From positions 83,944-147,943 of the forward strand of contig JANQFR010000072.1 in NCBI GenBank assembly GCA_028277745.1: a stretch of DNA of 64,000 bases, written 5' to 3'. Position 1 is the first letter of the stretch, and the number at the start of each line of letters is the position of its first letter. This document shows, in pieces, positions 1-7,680 of the stretch. The position numbers were made by a program, and so were the translations under genes. Source of the stretch: Phycisphaeraceae bacterium (GTDB lineage Bacteria > Planctomycetota > Phycisphaerae > Phycisphaerales > Phycisphaeraceae). Below the pieces are notes generated by a model. The model did not search any database and had not been told where the DNA came from. It saw only the letters and a list, made by a program, of their open reading frames with translations.

Positions 1-1
1 G

Positions 2-1402
2 AAGATCACGACCTCCCTCCAGCGTCGCCGGTCGCTCGACGGCGCCCGCTACGTGATCAACTGCACCCGCATCGGCGGGCTCGAAGCGTTCGCCACCGAC
101 ATCGATATCCCTCTCCAGTACGGCGTCGACCAGTGCGTCGGCGACACTCTCTGCGCCGGCGGGATCATGTACGGTCAACGCAATATCCCTCAGGTCCTCG
201 CCTTCCAGAAGGACATGGCCGAGCTGTGTGAGAAGCCCGGCAACGGCGCCGGGCCGCTGTTTCTCAACTACGCCAACCCCATGGCCATGAACACCTGGGC
301 CGCGCTCGACGCGTTCGACCGCGGCGAAGGGATCAACACCGTCGGCCTGTGCCACGGCGTCGAGGGCGGGTGGCGCCAGATCGACGCCGCCCTCGCCCAT
401 CTCCACGGCGACGACCTCAGCCCCGATCACGCGGCGGTGCATCAGCGCACCCAGGTCGTCTGCGCCGGCATCAACCACCAGACCTGGTACGTCAAGGTGA
501 TCTACAAGGGGCGCGACATCGGCGGCGACGAGCTGCTCAAGGCCTTCGAGCAGCACCCGACCTTCCCGAAGACCGAGAAGGTCCGCATCGACGTGCTTCG
601 CCGCTTCGGCTATTACTCCACCGAGTCCAACGGCCATCTCTCCGAGTACCTGCCCTGGTACCGCAAGCGCGCCAAGGAGATCAGGAAGTGGATCGATCTC
701 TCATCGTGGATCAACGGTGAGACCGGCGGGTATCTCCGCGTCTGCACCGAGGGCCGCAACTGGTTCAAGACCGACTTCCCCAAGTGGCTCAACGAGGCTG
801 GTCAACCCCTGGCTGATTACCGCCGCTCTTCCGAGCACGGTTCGCACATCATCGAAGCCCTCGAGACCGATCGCACGTACCGCGGCCACTTCAACGTGCG
901 CAACCGCGGGGTGATCACCAACCTCCCCGACGACTGCATCATCGAGGCGCCGGGCTACGTCGACCGCACCGGGATCAACATGATGGAGGGCGTGACGCTG
1001 CCTCAGGCGTGCGCCGCGACCTGCATGGCCAGCGTGAACGTCCAGCGGATGAGCAAGGACGCCGCGGTGGCGGGCGACGTGACGCTGCTGAAGCAGGCGA
1101 TGCTGCACGACCCGCTGGTCGGGGCGATGCTCAACCCCGAGGAGGTGTGGCAGATGACCGATCACCTGCTGGCCGAGCAGGCGGCGTGGCTGCCGAACTA
1201 CGCCAGGGCCGAGATCACGGCGGCGAAGAAGCGGTTGGCGGCGGGGTCGGTCAAGACCAAGTCGTGGGCGGGCGCCGCGCGGCTGAAGACCAAGACGGTG
1301 GCGGAGCTGCGCAAGGCGCGGGAGTCGAGCGTGATGGCCGCCGACAAGGCCGCCGCGAAACGCTCCCGCGACGCCACCGCCGGCCGCCGGCGCGCGGGGT
1401 GA
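2..1402 (+). CDS. GH4 family glycosidase (alpha-galactosidase/alpha-glucosidase type), 5' end cut off
   Basis: The reading frame is open from base 2, so the N-terminus lies outside the window; the GTG at 53 is internal. The first visible residues (LDGARYVINC then TRIGG) match the end of the GH4 NAD-binding Rossmann region. NYANPMAMNTWA (about residue 73 after the GTG), GLCHGVEGGW and the metal-binding GINHQTW segment are typical of GH4 enzymes, which act on alpha-galactosides, alpha-glucosides or glucuronides by NAD-dependent oxidation-elimination and need Mn2+. No signal peptide is visible, so it is probably cytoplasmic. The last 50 residues are Lys/Ala/Arg-rich and low complexity, possibly a disordered tail. 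Substrate cannot be told from sequence. A 32-bp inverted repeat follows the stop codon. Confidence 0.9.
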   Translation, partial: KITTSLQRRRSLDGARYVINCTRIGGLEAFATDIDIPLQYGVDQCVGDTLCAGGIMYGQRNIPQVLAFQKDMAELCEKPGNGAGPLFLNYANPMAMNTWAALDAFDRGEGINTVGLCHGVEGGWRQIDAALAHLHGDDLSPDHAAVHQRTQVVCAGINHQTWYVKVIYKGRDIGGDELLKAFEQHPTFPKTEKVRIDVLRRFGYYSTESNGHLSEYLPWYRKRAKEIRKWIDLSSWINGETGGYLRVCTEGRNWFKTDFPKWLNEAGQPLADYRRSSEHGSHIIEALETDRTYRGHFNVRNRGVITNLPDDCIIEAPGYVDRTGINMMEGVTLPQACAATCMASVNVQRMSKDAAVAGDVTLLKQAMLHDPLVGAMLNPEEVWQMTDHLLAEQAAWLPNYARAEITAAKKRLAAGSVKTKSWAGAARLKTKTVAELRKARESSVMAADKAAAKRSRDATAGRRRAG

Positions 1403-1415
1403 ACGCTCGATTGAG

Positions 1416-1495
1416 AAGCCGGACCTGAGCGAAGCGAAGGTCCGGATCGCGTCGGTGAAATTCATCCGGACCTTCGCTTCGCTCAGGTCCGGCTT
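1416..1495. repeat. Perfect 32-bp inverted repeat (hairpin) after the GH4 gene
   Basis: Bases 1416-1447 and 1464-1495 are exact reverse complements (32 bp) separated by 16 bases. Each arm is itself hairpin-prone, with CCGGACC and GGTCCGG at its ends around GAGCGAAGCGAA. It lies 13 bases after the GH4 stop and 63 bases before the next gene on the same strand, so it could terminate transcription, though there is no T-run. A related TCCGGACC...GGTCCGGA pair occurs at 5475-5519, which suggests a dispersed REP-like family. Confidence 0.85.
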
Positions 1496-1558
1496 GACCA
1501 CGGCGGCATGGACTGCAAACGCCCCGCATCTGAAGTGTAAATGCGCTAAACTACATTT

Positions 1559-2590
1559 ATGACCGAGGCCGAGGTCATCCTCGTGGGCGCCGGGCCGATC
1601 GGGCTGGAGCTGGCGGTGTGCCTCAAGCACGCCGGGTCGGACTATGTGCAGCTCGACGCCGGCCAGGTCGGGCAGACGATCACGTGGTATCCCCGACAGA
1701 CCCGGTTCTTCTCCGGCCCGGACCGGATCGCCATCGCCGGCGTGCCGCTCAACACCGTGAACCAGGAGAAGGCGACCGGCGAGGAGTACCTCGCCTACCT
1801 CCGCGGCGTGGTGCAGCAGTTCGACCTCAAGGTCCGCACGTACGAAAAAGTCACCCGGGCGACGCACGGCGTTGACGGTTTCGAGGTGCAGACGCCTAAG
1901 GACACGTACCGCGGCAGGCATCTGGTCCTGGCGATCGGCGATATGCACGCGCCGCGGCGGCTGGCGATCCCCGGGGAGGACCTGCCGCACGTGTCGCACT
2001 ATTTTGATGAACCGCACCGGTATTTCCAGAAGCGGCTGCTGATCGTCGGCGGCAAGAACTCGGCGGTCGAGGCGGCCATCCGCTGCGCCCGGGCCGGGGC
2101 GGACGTCACCCTCAGCTACCGCAAGCAGCACTTCGACGCGGGGTCGGTCAAGTACTGGCTGCTGCCGGAGCTGGAGAGCCTGATCAAGACGGGCCGGGTC
2201 ACGTATCACCCGCGCACCACGCCGGTGGAGATCGCGGAAGGCCGGGCGGTCCTCGGATCGGTCGACGATTCGACGCGGAGCGAACTCGCGGCCGACTTCG
2301 TCCTGCTGCTGACCGGCTACCTGCAGGACAAGACGCTCTTTGAGCAGCTCGGCGTGGAGCTGGAGGGCGCCAACGCGAGCCCGGTGCTGGAGAAAGAGAC
2401 GATGCAGACGAGCGTCCCGGGGCTCTACGTGGCCGGCACCGCGGTCGCGGGCACGCAGGAGCGGTTCCGGCTGTTCATCGAGAACAGCCACCCCCACGTC
2501 ACGCGGATCGTCCGGGCCATCACCGGCCAGACCCCGCCGCCCCAACTCGTCAACGACGCGGCGAGCCGGTATAACCTCGCCGAGTCCTGA
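1559..2590 (+). CDS. YpdA-like FAD/NAD(P)-dependent thioredoxin-reductase-fold oxidoreductase
   Basis: 343 residues. An N-terminal dinucleotide site (VGAGPIGLE, about residues 8-16) binds FAD and a second one ([11 protein letters not shown], about 163-173) binds NAD(P)H; a late GLYVAGT motif completes the flavin fold. Layout and length fit the YpdA family, whose best-known members reduce bacillithiol disulfide. There is no CxxC thioredoxin-reductase active site in the middle domain, which also fits YpdA rather than TrxB. Whether this organism makes bacillithiol cannot be judged from the window, so the substrate is left open. ATG follows a TAAACT/TACATT stretch with no Shine-Dalgarno, so the mRNA may be leaderless. 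The gene stands 33 bases before the HbpS-like gene and may be cotranscribed with it. Confidence 0.85.
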   Translation: MTEAEVILVGAGPIGLELAVCLKHAGSDYVQLDAGQVGQTITWYPRQTRFFSGPDRIAIAGVPLNTVNQEKATGEEYLAYLRGVVQQFDLKVRTYEKVTRATHGVDGFEVQTPKDTYRGRHLVLAIGDMHAPRRLAIPGEDLPHVSHYFDEPHRYFQKRLLIVGGKNSAVEAAIRCARAGADVTLSYRKQHFDAGSVKYWLLPELESLIKTGRVTYHPRTTPVEIAEGRAVLGSVDDSTRSELAADFVLLLTGYLQDKTLFEQLGVELEGANASPVLEKETMQTSVPGLYVAGTAVAGTQERFRLFIENSHPHVTRIVRAITGQTPPPQLVNDAASRYNLAES

Positions 2591-2622
2591 ACCTGTTCAC
2601 CCCCTCAACGAGGAGACTTCCG

Positions 2623-3156
2623 ATGCCCAAGGCGCTTGCCCTGTCTGTTGTGCTTGCCGTGATCGTGCTCAGCTCGATCAGCGTGAACCGTTTGACCGCC
2701 CAACACACCGCGACCGATGCCGCGGCGCCGGCCCCCGCCGCCGCGTTGGAGACGAAAGACATCAGCCTCGAGCAGGCCCAGGCCGTGGTCGCGGCGGCCC
2801 TGGAGAAGGCGGCCGCGATCGACACCAAGATGGACATCGCCGTGGTCGACGCCGGGGGCAACCTCAAGGCGTTCGTGCGGATGGACGGCGCCTGGATCGG
2901 GTCGATCGACATCGCGATCAAGAAGGCCAGGACCGCGCGGTTCTTCGACATGCCCACCGGCGCGATCGGCCAGCTCTCCAAGGAAGATGGCCCGCTCTAC
3001 AACATCGAGCACTCCAACGGCGGGCTGATCACCTTCCCCGGCGGCGTGCCGCTCAAGACCGCCGACGGCGTGATCATCGGCGCGGTCGGCGTGTCCGGCT
3101 CGACGGTCGAGAACGATCACACCGTCGCCGTCGCGGGCGCTGGCGTCATCCAGTAA
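2623..3156 (+). CDS. Secreted GlcG/HbpS-like (DUF336) protein
   Basis: 177 residues: a hydrophobic N-terminal segment (residues 3-25) that looks like a signal peptide or membrane anchor, an Ala/Pro-rich linker, then a GlcG/HbpS domain ([32 protein letters not shown], ending in [12 protein letters not shown]). The family includes heme-binding HbpS and GlcG-like proteins of mostly unproven function. The start is well supported by GAGGAGA 7 bases upstream. It may bind heme or a small oxidised ligand in the periplasm. Function is uncertain; the fold call is firm. Confidence 0.85.
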   Translation: MPKALALSVVLAVIVLSSISVNRLTAQHTATDAAAPAPAAALETKDISLEQAQAVVAAALEKAAAIDTKMDIAVVDAGGNLKAFVRMDGAWIGSIDIAIKKARTARFFDMPTGAIGQLSKEDGPLYNIEHSNGGLITFPGGVPLKTADGVIIGAVGVSGSTVENDHTVAVAGAGVIQ

Positions 3157-3180
3157 ACGGCGTGGTTCGATAACGACCGG

Positions 3181-3204
3181 AGCCCCGCATGCGCATGCGG
3201 GGCT
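3181..3204. repeat. 24-bp perfect palindrome (REP-like, terminator position)
   Basis: The sequence reads AGCCCCGCATGC followed by its exact reverse complement. It lies between two convergent genes (the HbpS-like gene and dps), the usual place for a bidirectional terminator. A copy with one changed base is at 15260-15283, also between convergent genes, and a shorter relative is at 63891-63910. Confidence 0.85.
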
Positions 3205-3231
3205 TCGGCGTCGGGTTTCAGTGCGATTGCC

Positions 3232-3726
3232 TTACTGGTTGTGGGCCTCGACGAACCACAGCCACTTGTCGACGCCGCGCGACACCTCGGTGAAGATGTC
3301 GGCGGTGTCGGCGTCGCCCGCGGCGTCGGCGGCGTCGATCGCCTTGCGGACCGTGGCGCCGAAGGCGGCCAGACGCTGGCTGATCGCCTCGACGTGGTCG
3401 CGCGAGTCGGTGATGTCGTGCGGGTACTCGTCGAGGCTGGAGTGCTCGGCCGCGTCCCGGGCCGTGCCGACCGCGGTCCCGCCCAGTTGAACGGCCCGCT
3501 CGGCGATCAGGTCGACATACTCCCGCACGTCGTCGGCCACCTGGTCAAACAGCTCGTGGATCGCGATGAAGTTCACGCCCTTCACGTTCCAGTGCGCCTG
3601 CTTGACCTGGGTGAACAGGTCCAGCCCGTCGGCCAGGGCGTCGTTGAGCAGGGCCACGACCACGTCGCGGGTGTCTTCGGGCAGGGTGTTGTACGTCTTA
3701 TGGAGTTGGGTTGCGGTGGTGGTCAT
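3232..3726 (-). CDS. dps: Dps family ferritin-like DNA-protection protein
   Basis: 164 residues, the normal size for Dps. The ferroxidase ligands at the dimer interface are visible: His45 (QAHWNVKG), His57 and Asp61 (IHELFDQ), and Glu76 (DLIAER), in the same spacing as E. coli Dps. Dps forms 12-subunit shells that oxidise and store iron, using H2O2, and shield DNA in stationary phase. There is no Lys-rich N-terminal tail, so DNA binding may be weak. The ATG has a GGAAAGG Shine-Dalgarno. Monocistronic and convergent with the HbpS-like gene. Confidence 0.96.
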   Translation of the reverse strand: MTTTATQLHKTYNTLPEDTRDVVVALLNDALADGLDLFTQVKQAHWNVKGVNFIAIHELFDQVADDVREYVDLIAERAVQLGGTAVGTARDAAEHSSLDEYPHDITDSRDHVEAISQRLAAFGATVRKAIDAADAAGDADTADIFTEVSRGVDKWLWFVEAHNQ

Positions 3727-3796
3727 GGGCAGGCCTTTCCCTTGAGGCTTGGAGGAGGGAATTCATTAACGAATCATCTATACGTCGAGGCCGGGC

Positions 3797-4198
3797 CTAG
3801 GGTTCGGCGCCGCAGCGATCGGTTGAACAGGATTCGCCCCGCCGGCCGGTCAGCGTCAGCCGGTGCCGGGCGAACCAGCGGTACCCCGCCTCCGCGATCG
3901 GCCGGCCGATCGGCCAGGCCGTCCAGCCCAGCAGCCACCCCAGCCCGACCGCCCGGTACAGCCGGCGGAAGACCTCGACCCCCCGGATGACCGACCCGTC
4001 CGGCAGGACGCCGTGGATGTGGCCCATCACCTGCTCCTGCGTCAGCCCGTACCGGCCCGGGTCGAACGCGGGGGCGGCGATGTCCTCGGCCGCGATCCGG
4101 CCACGGCGGTCCAGCCGCTTGAGCATCGCCACCTCCCGCCGACACAGCGGGCACAGGCCGTCGTACAGCACCTTGATCTCAAACGCCGATGGAGCCAT
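3797..4198 (-). CDS. DCC family (DUF393) thiol-disulfide oxidoreductase-like protein
   Basis: 133 residues with the family-defining YDGLCPLCRREV motif; Cys16 and Cys19 form a thioredoxin-like CxxC. The ending WFARHRLTL is usual for DUF393 proteins. Members are small, probably cytoplasmic redox proteins of unproven role. It is divergent from the radical SAM gene, sharing a 65-bp AT-rich intergenic strip with TAAAAAT just upstream of this ATG. Family call is strong, function open. Confidence 0.88.
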   Translation of the reverse strand: MAPSAFEIKVLYDGLCPLCRREVAMLKRLDRRGRIAAEDIAAPAFDPGRYGLTQEQVMGHIHGVLPDGSVIRGVEVFRRLYRAVGLGWLLGWTAWPIGRPIAEAGYRWFARHRLTLTGRRGESCSTDRCGAEP

Positions 4199-4251
4199 GT
4201 GTATTTTTAGGCCGCCCGCCCGCCGCCGGCTCCGATCGTGGCTGGGTTCTA

Positions 4252-4257
4252 TATAAT
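4252..4257 (+). promoter_or_regulatory. Consensus -10 hexamer next to the radical SAM start codon
   Basis: A perfect TATAAT ends 6 bases before the ATG at 4264, so a transcript starting 7 bases downstream would begin at the A of the ATG: a possible leaderless mRNA. No good -35 hexamer is visible at the expected spacing (GCTCCG), which weakens the case. Confidence 0.45.
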
Positions 4258-4263
4258 ATAAAA

Positions 4264-5133
4264 ATGTCTTTTGATACGCCCCTCGCCCAGGCGATCGCGC
4301 ACCACCCCCGGAAGTGGGGCGCGATGCGGTACGTCTACCCCGTGATCAGCCGACGCGCGGGCGGGCTTTCGGTCGGGGTGAATCTCAACCCCGACCGGGC
4401 GTGCAACTTCAACTGCGTCTACTGCAGCGTCGACCGCTCCGACCCGCCCGACCCCTGCCCGTTCGACCTGGACCAGCTCATTCAGGAACTGTGCACGATG
4501 CTGCGCCGGGTGCGGACCGGTGCGTTGTGGGAAGACCCGGCGTTCGCGGACGTGCCCGGCCCGTGGCGCCGGTTGTGTGACATCGCCTTCTCCGGCGACG
4601 GCGAGCCGACCGCCTGCCCCCGCTTCGCCGAGGCGGTTCAACGCGTGGCCGAGGTCAAGGCGTCCTTGGCGTCGGACGATGTGTCGCTGGTGCTGATCAC
4701 CAACGCGACGCTCCTGCAGCGCCCCCCGGTGTGCCGGGGATTGGCGGCCCTGCACGCGGCGGGCGGGGTGGTGTGGGCCAAACTCGACGCCGGCTCCGAC
4801 GCGTATTACCGCTGCATCGACCGCAGCCGCGTCCCGCTCCAACGCATCCTCGACAACCTCCTGCACCACGGCCGGCAACACCCGCTGGTGATCCAGACCA
4901 TGCTCGTGAAACTCATGGGCCGACCGATGCCCGACGCCGAGTTCGAGTCTTATATCGACCGCGTCGCCGACCTGATCGAGGCGGGCTGCCGGGTGGGCCA
5001 GGTCCAGCTTTACACCCTCGCCCGTCGCCCGGCCGAGCCGTGGGTCGAGGCGCTCGACGAAGCCGCGCTGCAGCGGATGGCCGATCGGGTGCGCCAACGC
5101 CTGCCCGGCCTCCGGGTGGATATCTATCCCTGA
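4264..5133 (+). CDS. Radical SAM protein
   Basis: 289 residues from the ATG at 4264. An in-frame earlier start at 4189 would overlap the divergent gene and lacks support. The radical SAM 4Fe-4S motif CxxxCxxC is Cys47, Cys51, Cys54 (ACNFNCVYCSVDR). FSGDGEPTACPRFAEAV corresponds to the GGE-like SAM-binding region, and LVLITNATLLQRP and IQTMLVKLMG follow the usual TIM-barrel strands. These proteins cleave S-adenosylmethionine to a 5'-deoxyadenosyl radical. The order of motifs resembles the Wyosine/MiaB-unrelated 'radical SAM' proteins with free-standing domain; no SPASM or extra cluster domain is seen. Substrate unknown. Confidence 0.9.
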   Translation: MSFDTPLAQAIAHHPRKWGAMRYVYPVISRRAGGLSVGVNLNPDRACNFNCVYCSVDRSDPPDPCPFDLDQLIQELCTMLRRVRTGALWEDPAFADVPGPWRRLCDIAFSGDGEPTACPRFAEAVQRVAEVKASLASDDVSLVLITNATLLQRPPVCRGLAALHAAGGVVWAKLDAGSDAYYRCIDRSRVPLQRILDNLLHHGRQHPLVIQTMLVKLMGRPMPDAEFESYIDRVADLIEAGCRVGQVQLYTLARRPAEPWVEALDEAALQRMADRVRQRLPGLRVDIYP

Positions 5134-5269
5134 AGCCGATCCGCGTTCGCTCGGTCTCATGGCTATCGGCCTCGTCGCGCTATTGTGTCGTAAAACAGGC
5201 TGATGCCCGTCTTCCCCGCCGGCATCGGCTCCGTAGCCCCGCTATCCGTGGACCTGCGTCACCTTTCGT

Positions 5270-5345
5270 AGCCGCGACGTCCTCGTCGCGGTCGCGTCGC
5301 CTTTCGTTTGCCGCGCTGGCGGGCCGCGACGGGGACGTCGCGGCT
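5270..5345. repeat. Inverted pair of REP-like units in the 5134-5582 intergenic region
   Basis: Bases 5270-5291 and 5324-5345 are inverted copies matching at 21 of 22 positions, and a few flanking bases also match. Each unit alone folds through CCGCGAC/GTCGCGG. Two REP units in opposite orientation resemble a BIME. The rest of the 449-bp intergenic region holds the tandem repeat and second inverted repeat listed separately; no credible gene was seen in it. Confidence 0.8.
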
Positions 5346-5440
5346 GCGAACGACACGAAGGCGCGGGCAACTTAGTTCAACCCCGAAGCGTCAGCGACAT
5401 GATGACGTCGGCATCGCCAGGTTGTTCTTGGGTATCGTGC

Positions 5441-5472
5441 GGGGAAGTGGGGAAGTGGGGAAGCGGGGAAGT
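5441..5472. repeat. 8-bp tandem repeat, four units
   Basis: Four consecutive units: GGGGAAGT, GGGGAAGT, GGGGAAGC, GGGGAAGT. This is a short microsatellite in noncoding DNA, prone to slippage. No function is apparent. Confidence 0.85.
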
Positions 5473-5474
5473 GA

Positions 5475-5519
5475 GAATCCGGACCTTCGGCCGCCTGGGG
5501 CGTCCTCGGGTCCGGATTC
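5475..5519. repeat. Inverted repeat downstream of the PEP-CTERM gene
   Basis: GAATCCGGACC (5475-5485) and its exact reverse complement (5509-5519) flank 23 bases. The arms share TCCGGACC with the repeat at 1416-1495. It lies 63 bases past the stop of the minus-strand gene at 5583 and may help end that transcript. Confidence 0.7.
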
Positions 5520-5582
5520 ACGCTTTGCGCGTTTGGTGGTGGGCGATCGAAGCGGCCGTCCGACGGCGCGCAGAAGGTCTGA

Positions 5583-6362
5583 TCAGAGGGCGCGGCGCCG
5601 GTTAGTCAGGACCATCAGCCCGCCGAGGGCAACCAGCGCCAGGCTGGCCGGCTCGGGGATGACCGTGAGGATCGAGCCGCTGCCGCCGTCGCTGACGACC
5701 AGCACGTTGATCCCTTCGACCGCCGCCCCGCCGCCGACCGTGATCTTGTCGAAAATCGACGACCCGGCCACGTTGAAATTCGTCCAGGTGACGCTGCCGG
5801 TCCAGTCGGCGGCCAGGTCCAGCGTGGCGTCGTTGAGTGAGTTGACGCCGCCTCCGCCGAGGGTGAGGGTCGAGGCGTCGGTCATCGACGCGGTCAGGTT
5901 CAGCAGGAATTGTGCGAACACGGCGGCGTTATCCTGGATGATCAGGGATTCGGTATCCCCGGCGGCGACGCCGCGGATCCCCTTGGGGTTGTTGTTGGGA
6001 GCGGACCACAGTTGCATCCTGAAAGTGGCGTCATCGGAGACGGTCAGGGAGAAGCCGTCGCCGAGGTCGAAGTGATTCCCGGCGCCGGAGCCGCCGCCGG
6101 CGGCCGCTGATCCCCCGACGACCACATCGGCTTCAATCGCGGTCGCGCCATTGACGAAGTCCGCGGGCGGGTCCGATCCGACCAGGCCGTTGAGCGTCGC
6201 GCTGCCGGCGTCGTCGGTCACGACCCAGTTCGCCTCCTGGTACGTGCTTCCGCCGTCGCCGCCGCCGTCCCACGCGATCTGCGCGGCGTGGGTGGTGGGG
6301 CTGACCGCCGGGAAAATCCCGATCGCCAGGGCGTAAGCCGTCGTCCATGCGATGCTTCTCAT
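5583..6362 (-). CDS. PEP-CTERM sorted secreted protein
   Basis: 259 residues from the ATG at 6362, chosen because GGAGGA lies just upstream and a signal peptide follows directly (MRSIAWTTAYALAIG... cut near THAAQ). The 29 codons further upstream are unlikely to be translated. The mature part is Gly/Ala/Asp/Thr-rich, beta-repeat-like (LTLGGGGVNSLNDATLDLAA), as in autotransporter-type repeats. The C-terminus is a PEP-CTERM signal: VIPEPASLALVALGG, a hydrophobic helix, then NRRRAL. Such tails are processed by exosortase, which is not in this window. Divergent from a LacI gene across a 44-bp palindrome, so probably regulated by it. Confidence 0.88.
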   Translation of the reverse strand: MRSIAWTTAYALAIGIFPAVSPTTHAAQIAWDGGGDGGSTYQEANWVVTDDAGSATLNGLVGSDPPADFVNGATAIEADVVVGGSAAAGGGSGAGNHFDLGDGFSLTVSDDATFRMQLWSAPNNNPKGIRGVAAGDTESLIIQDNAAVFAQFLLNLTASMTDASTLTLGGGGVNSLNDATLDLAADWTGSVTWTNFNVAGSSIFDKITVGGGAAVEGINVLVVSDGGSGSILTVIPEPASLALVALGGLMVLTNRRRAL

Positions 6363-6455
6363 GTCATGGTCCTCCTCTGAAGGGGTAGAGCGGTGAAGAT
6401 GAAATGCACGTGATGTGCTGTGTTGAAAGAGCCTTGTGATGCCTCGCATCTTTTC

Positions 6456-6499
6456 TTAAGTTAAGCCCTTGACATGCTAGTGTCAAGGGCTTAACTTAA
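6456..6499. promoter_or_regulatory. 44-bp perfect palindrome containing two divergent promoters or an operator
   Basis: Bases 6456-6474 and 6481-6499 are exact 19-bp reverse complements around TGCTAG. Each arm carries TTGACA pointing outward across the centre. On the plus strand TTGACA (6469-6474) is 17 bases from TAACTT (6492-6497); by symmetry the minus strand has the same promoter (-35 at 6481-6486, -10 at 6458-6463). It lies between the PEP-CTERM gene and the LacI gene, so it could be a symmetric bidirectional promoter and also the LacI operator. There is no T-run to suggest a terminator. Confidence 0.7.
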
Positions 6500-6577
6500 T
6501 ATTTTAGTGGACGGCTTAAAAGCCGCCTTCAGGCCCGCGAGGCCGCGATCGTCAGCTCAGGAAGTACGATTTCCATT

Positions 6578-7654
6578 ATGCCCGTCACCCTCCGCGACAT
6601 CTCGCAGATCGCCCAGACGTCCGAAGCCACCGTCTCGCTGGTCCTCAATGGCAAGAAGTACGGCCGGGTCAGTTCCGCGACCCGCCGGCGGATCGAGAAA
6701 ATCGCGCAGGACATGGGCTATGAGCCCAATCACCAGGCTCAACGGCTGGCGACCGGCAAAGCCATGGCGATCGGCCTGCTGCTCAACGACCTGAGCAACC
6801 CGTTCTTCGCCAACTACGCCAGCCTGCTCCAGGCCCGGCTATCGGCCAAGGGCTATCACGGCCTGCCCTTCGAGACCCACGGCGAGATCGATCGGGAAGC
6901 CGAGATGATCCGCATGGTCGACCGTTCGTTCTGCGACGCGGTGGTCCTGCTGACGCACGTGTTCCACCGCAACACCGGGTTGGGCGAACGCCTGCCGATC
7001 GGTCGGATCCCCGCGGTGGTGCGATTTGAGCACTACAGCGGCATCATTGAGCCGGACCATCCGTATTGCGCGGTCAATGTGAATTACGCCACGGGCATCG
7101 CCGCGTTGATCGACCACTTGGCCGACACCGGCCGGCAGACGCTGGGGATGGTGGTCCACCGCATCGGCAATCACCCGTGGAGCGAGCCGCGGCATATGAC
7201 CGACCGGGCCCGCTGCATCGGCCGGGAGGTCGAGCGGGTGGGGTTGCGGAGCGACGCGGGCTATGTGGCGGTCGGCTCTGAAACCGAACCGTTGCAGTCG
7301 TGGTATGAATTGACGCGTCAGCTGCTGACCGATCGTCCGGAGATCGACGCGTTGCTGGTGCACAACGCCCAGACCGCGGCGCCGTCTCTCGCGGCCGCCC
7401 AGGACGCCGGCCGGACCGTCGGGCGGGACCTCGCGCTGGCGACTTACGACGACCCGGACTACGGCGAATGGCTCGGCCCGGGTCTGACGGTGGTGCGCGA
7501 GCCGGCCGAACGCATCGCCGACGCGCTTGCTGAGCGTATTGTCGCGTTGATTAACGGGCAGCGGCCCGAGATGCAGACCACGATCGACACTGAACTCTGT
7601 ATCCGGGGTTCGACGCGGCCCGGCGCGGGAGCGCCGCGGGCCGGCACTTTCTGA
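6578..7654 (+). CDS. LacI family transcriptional regulator (locus A)
   Basis: 358 residues. Residues 4-23 form the LacI helix-turn-helix (LRDISQIAQTSEATVSLVLN) and the hinge helix follows (NHQAQRLATGKA). The rest is a periplasmic-binding-protein-like sugar sensor (AIGLLLNDLSNPFFANYASLL). It most likely represses the divergent PEP-CTERM gene and the downstream pseudopilin-GH36-GH16 genes until a sugar from the substrate binds. The gap to the next gene is 26 bases, with GGAAGG as that gene's Shine-Dalgarno, so an operon is likely. The effector is unknown. Confidence 0.93.
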   Translation: MPVTLRDISQIAQTSEATVSLVLNGKKYGRVSSATRRRIEKIAQDMGYEPNHQAQRLATGKAMAIGLLLNDLSNPFFANYASLLQARLSAKGYHGLPFETHGEIDREAEMIRMVDRSFCDAVVLLTHVFHRNTGLGERLPIGRIPAVVRFEHYSGIIEPDHPYCAVNVNYATGIAALIDHLADTGRQTLGMVVHRIGNHPWSEPRHMTDRARCIGREVERVGLRSDAGYVAVGSETEPLQSWYELTRQLLTDRPEIDALLVHNAQTAAPSLAAAQDAGRTVGRDLALATYDDPDYGEWLGPGLTVVREPAERIADALAERIVALINGQRPEMQTTIDTELCIRGSTRPGAGAPRAGTF

Positions 7655-7680
7655 ATCTCTTCTCCCGGAAGGCGACACCC

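Noticed and set aside
701..2545. 614-codon open frame on the minus strand
   Set aside because: It lies opposite the GH4 and YpdA-like genes, is rich in Arg/Gly/Ala/Pro and shows no family motif; it is a GC-driven shadow.
6456..6499. Reading the 44-bp palindrome as an intrinsic terminator
   Set aside because: It lies between divergent gene starts, has no T-run on either strand, and holds promoter hexamers.
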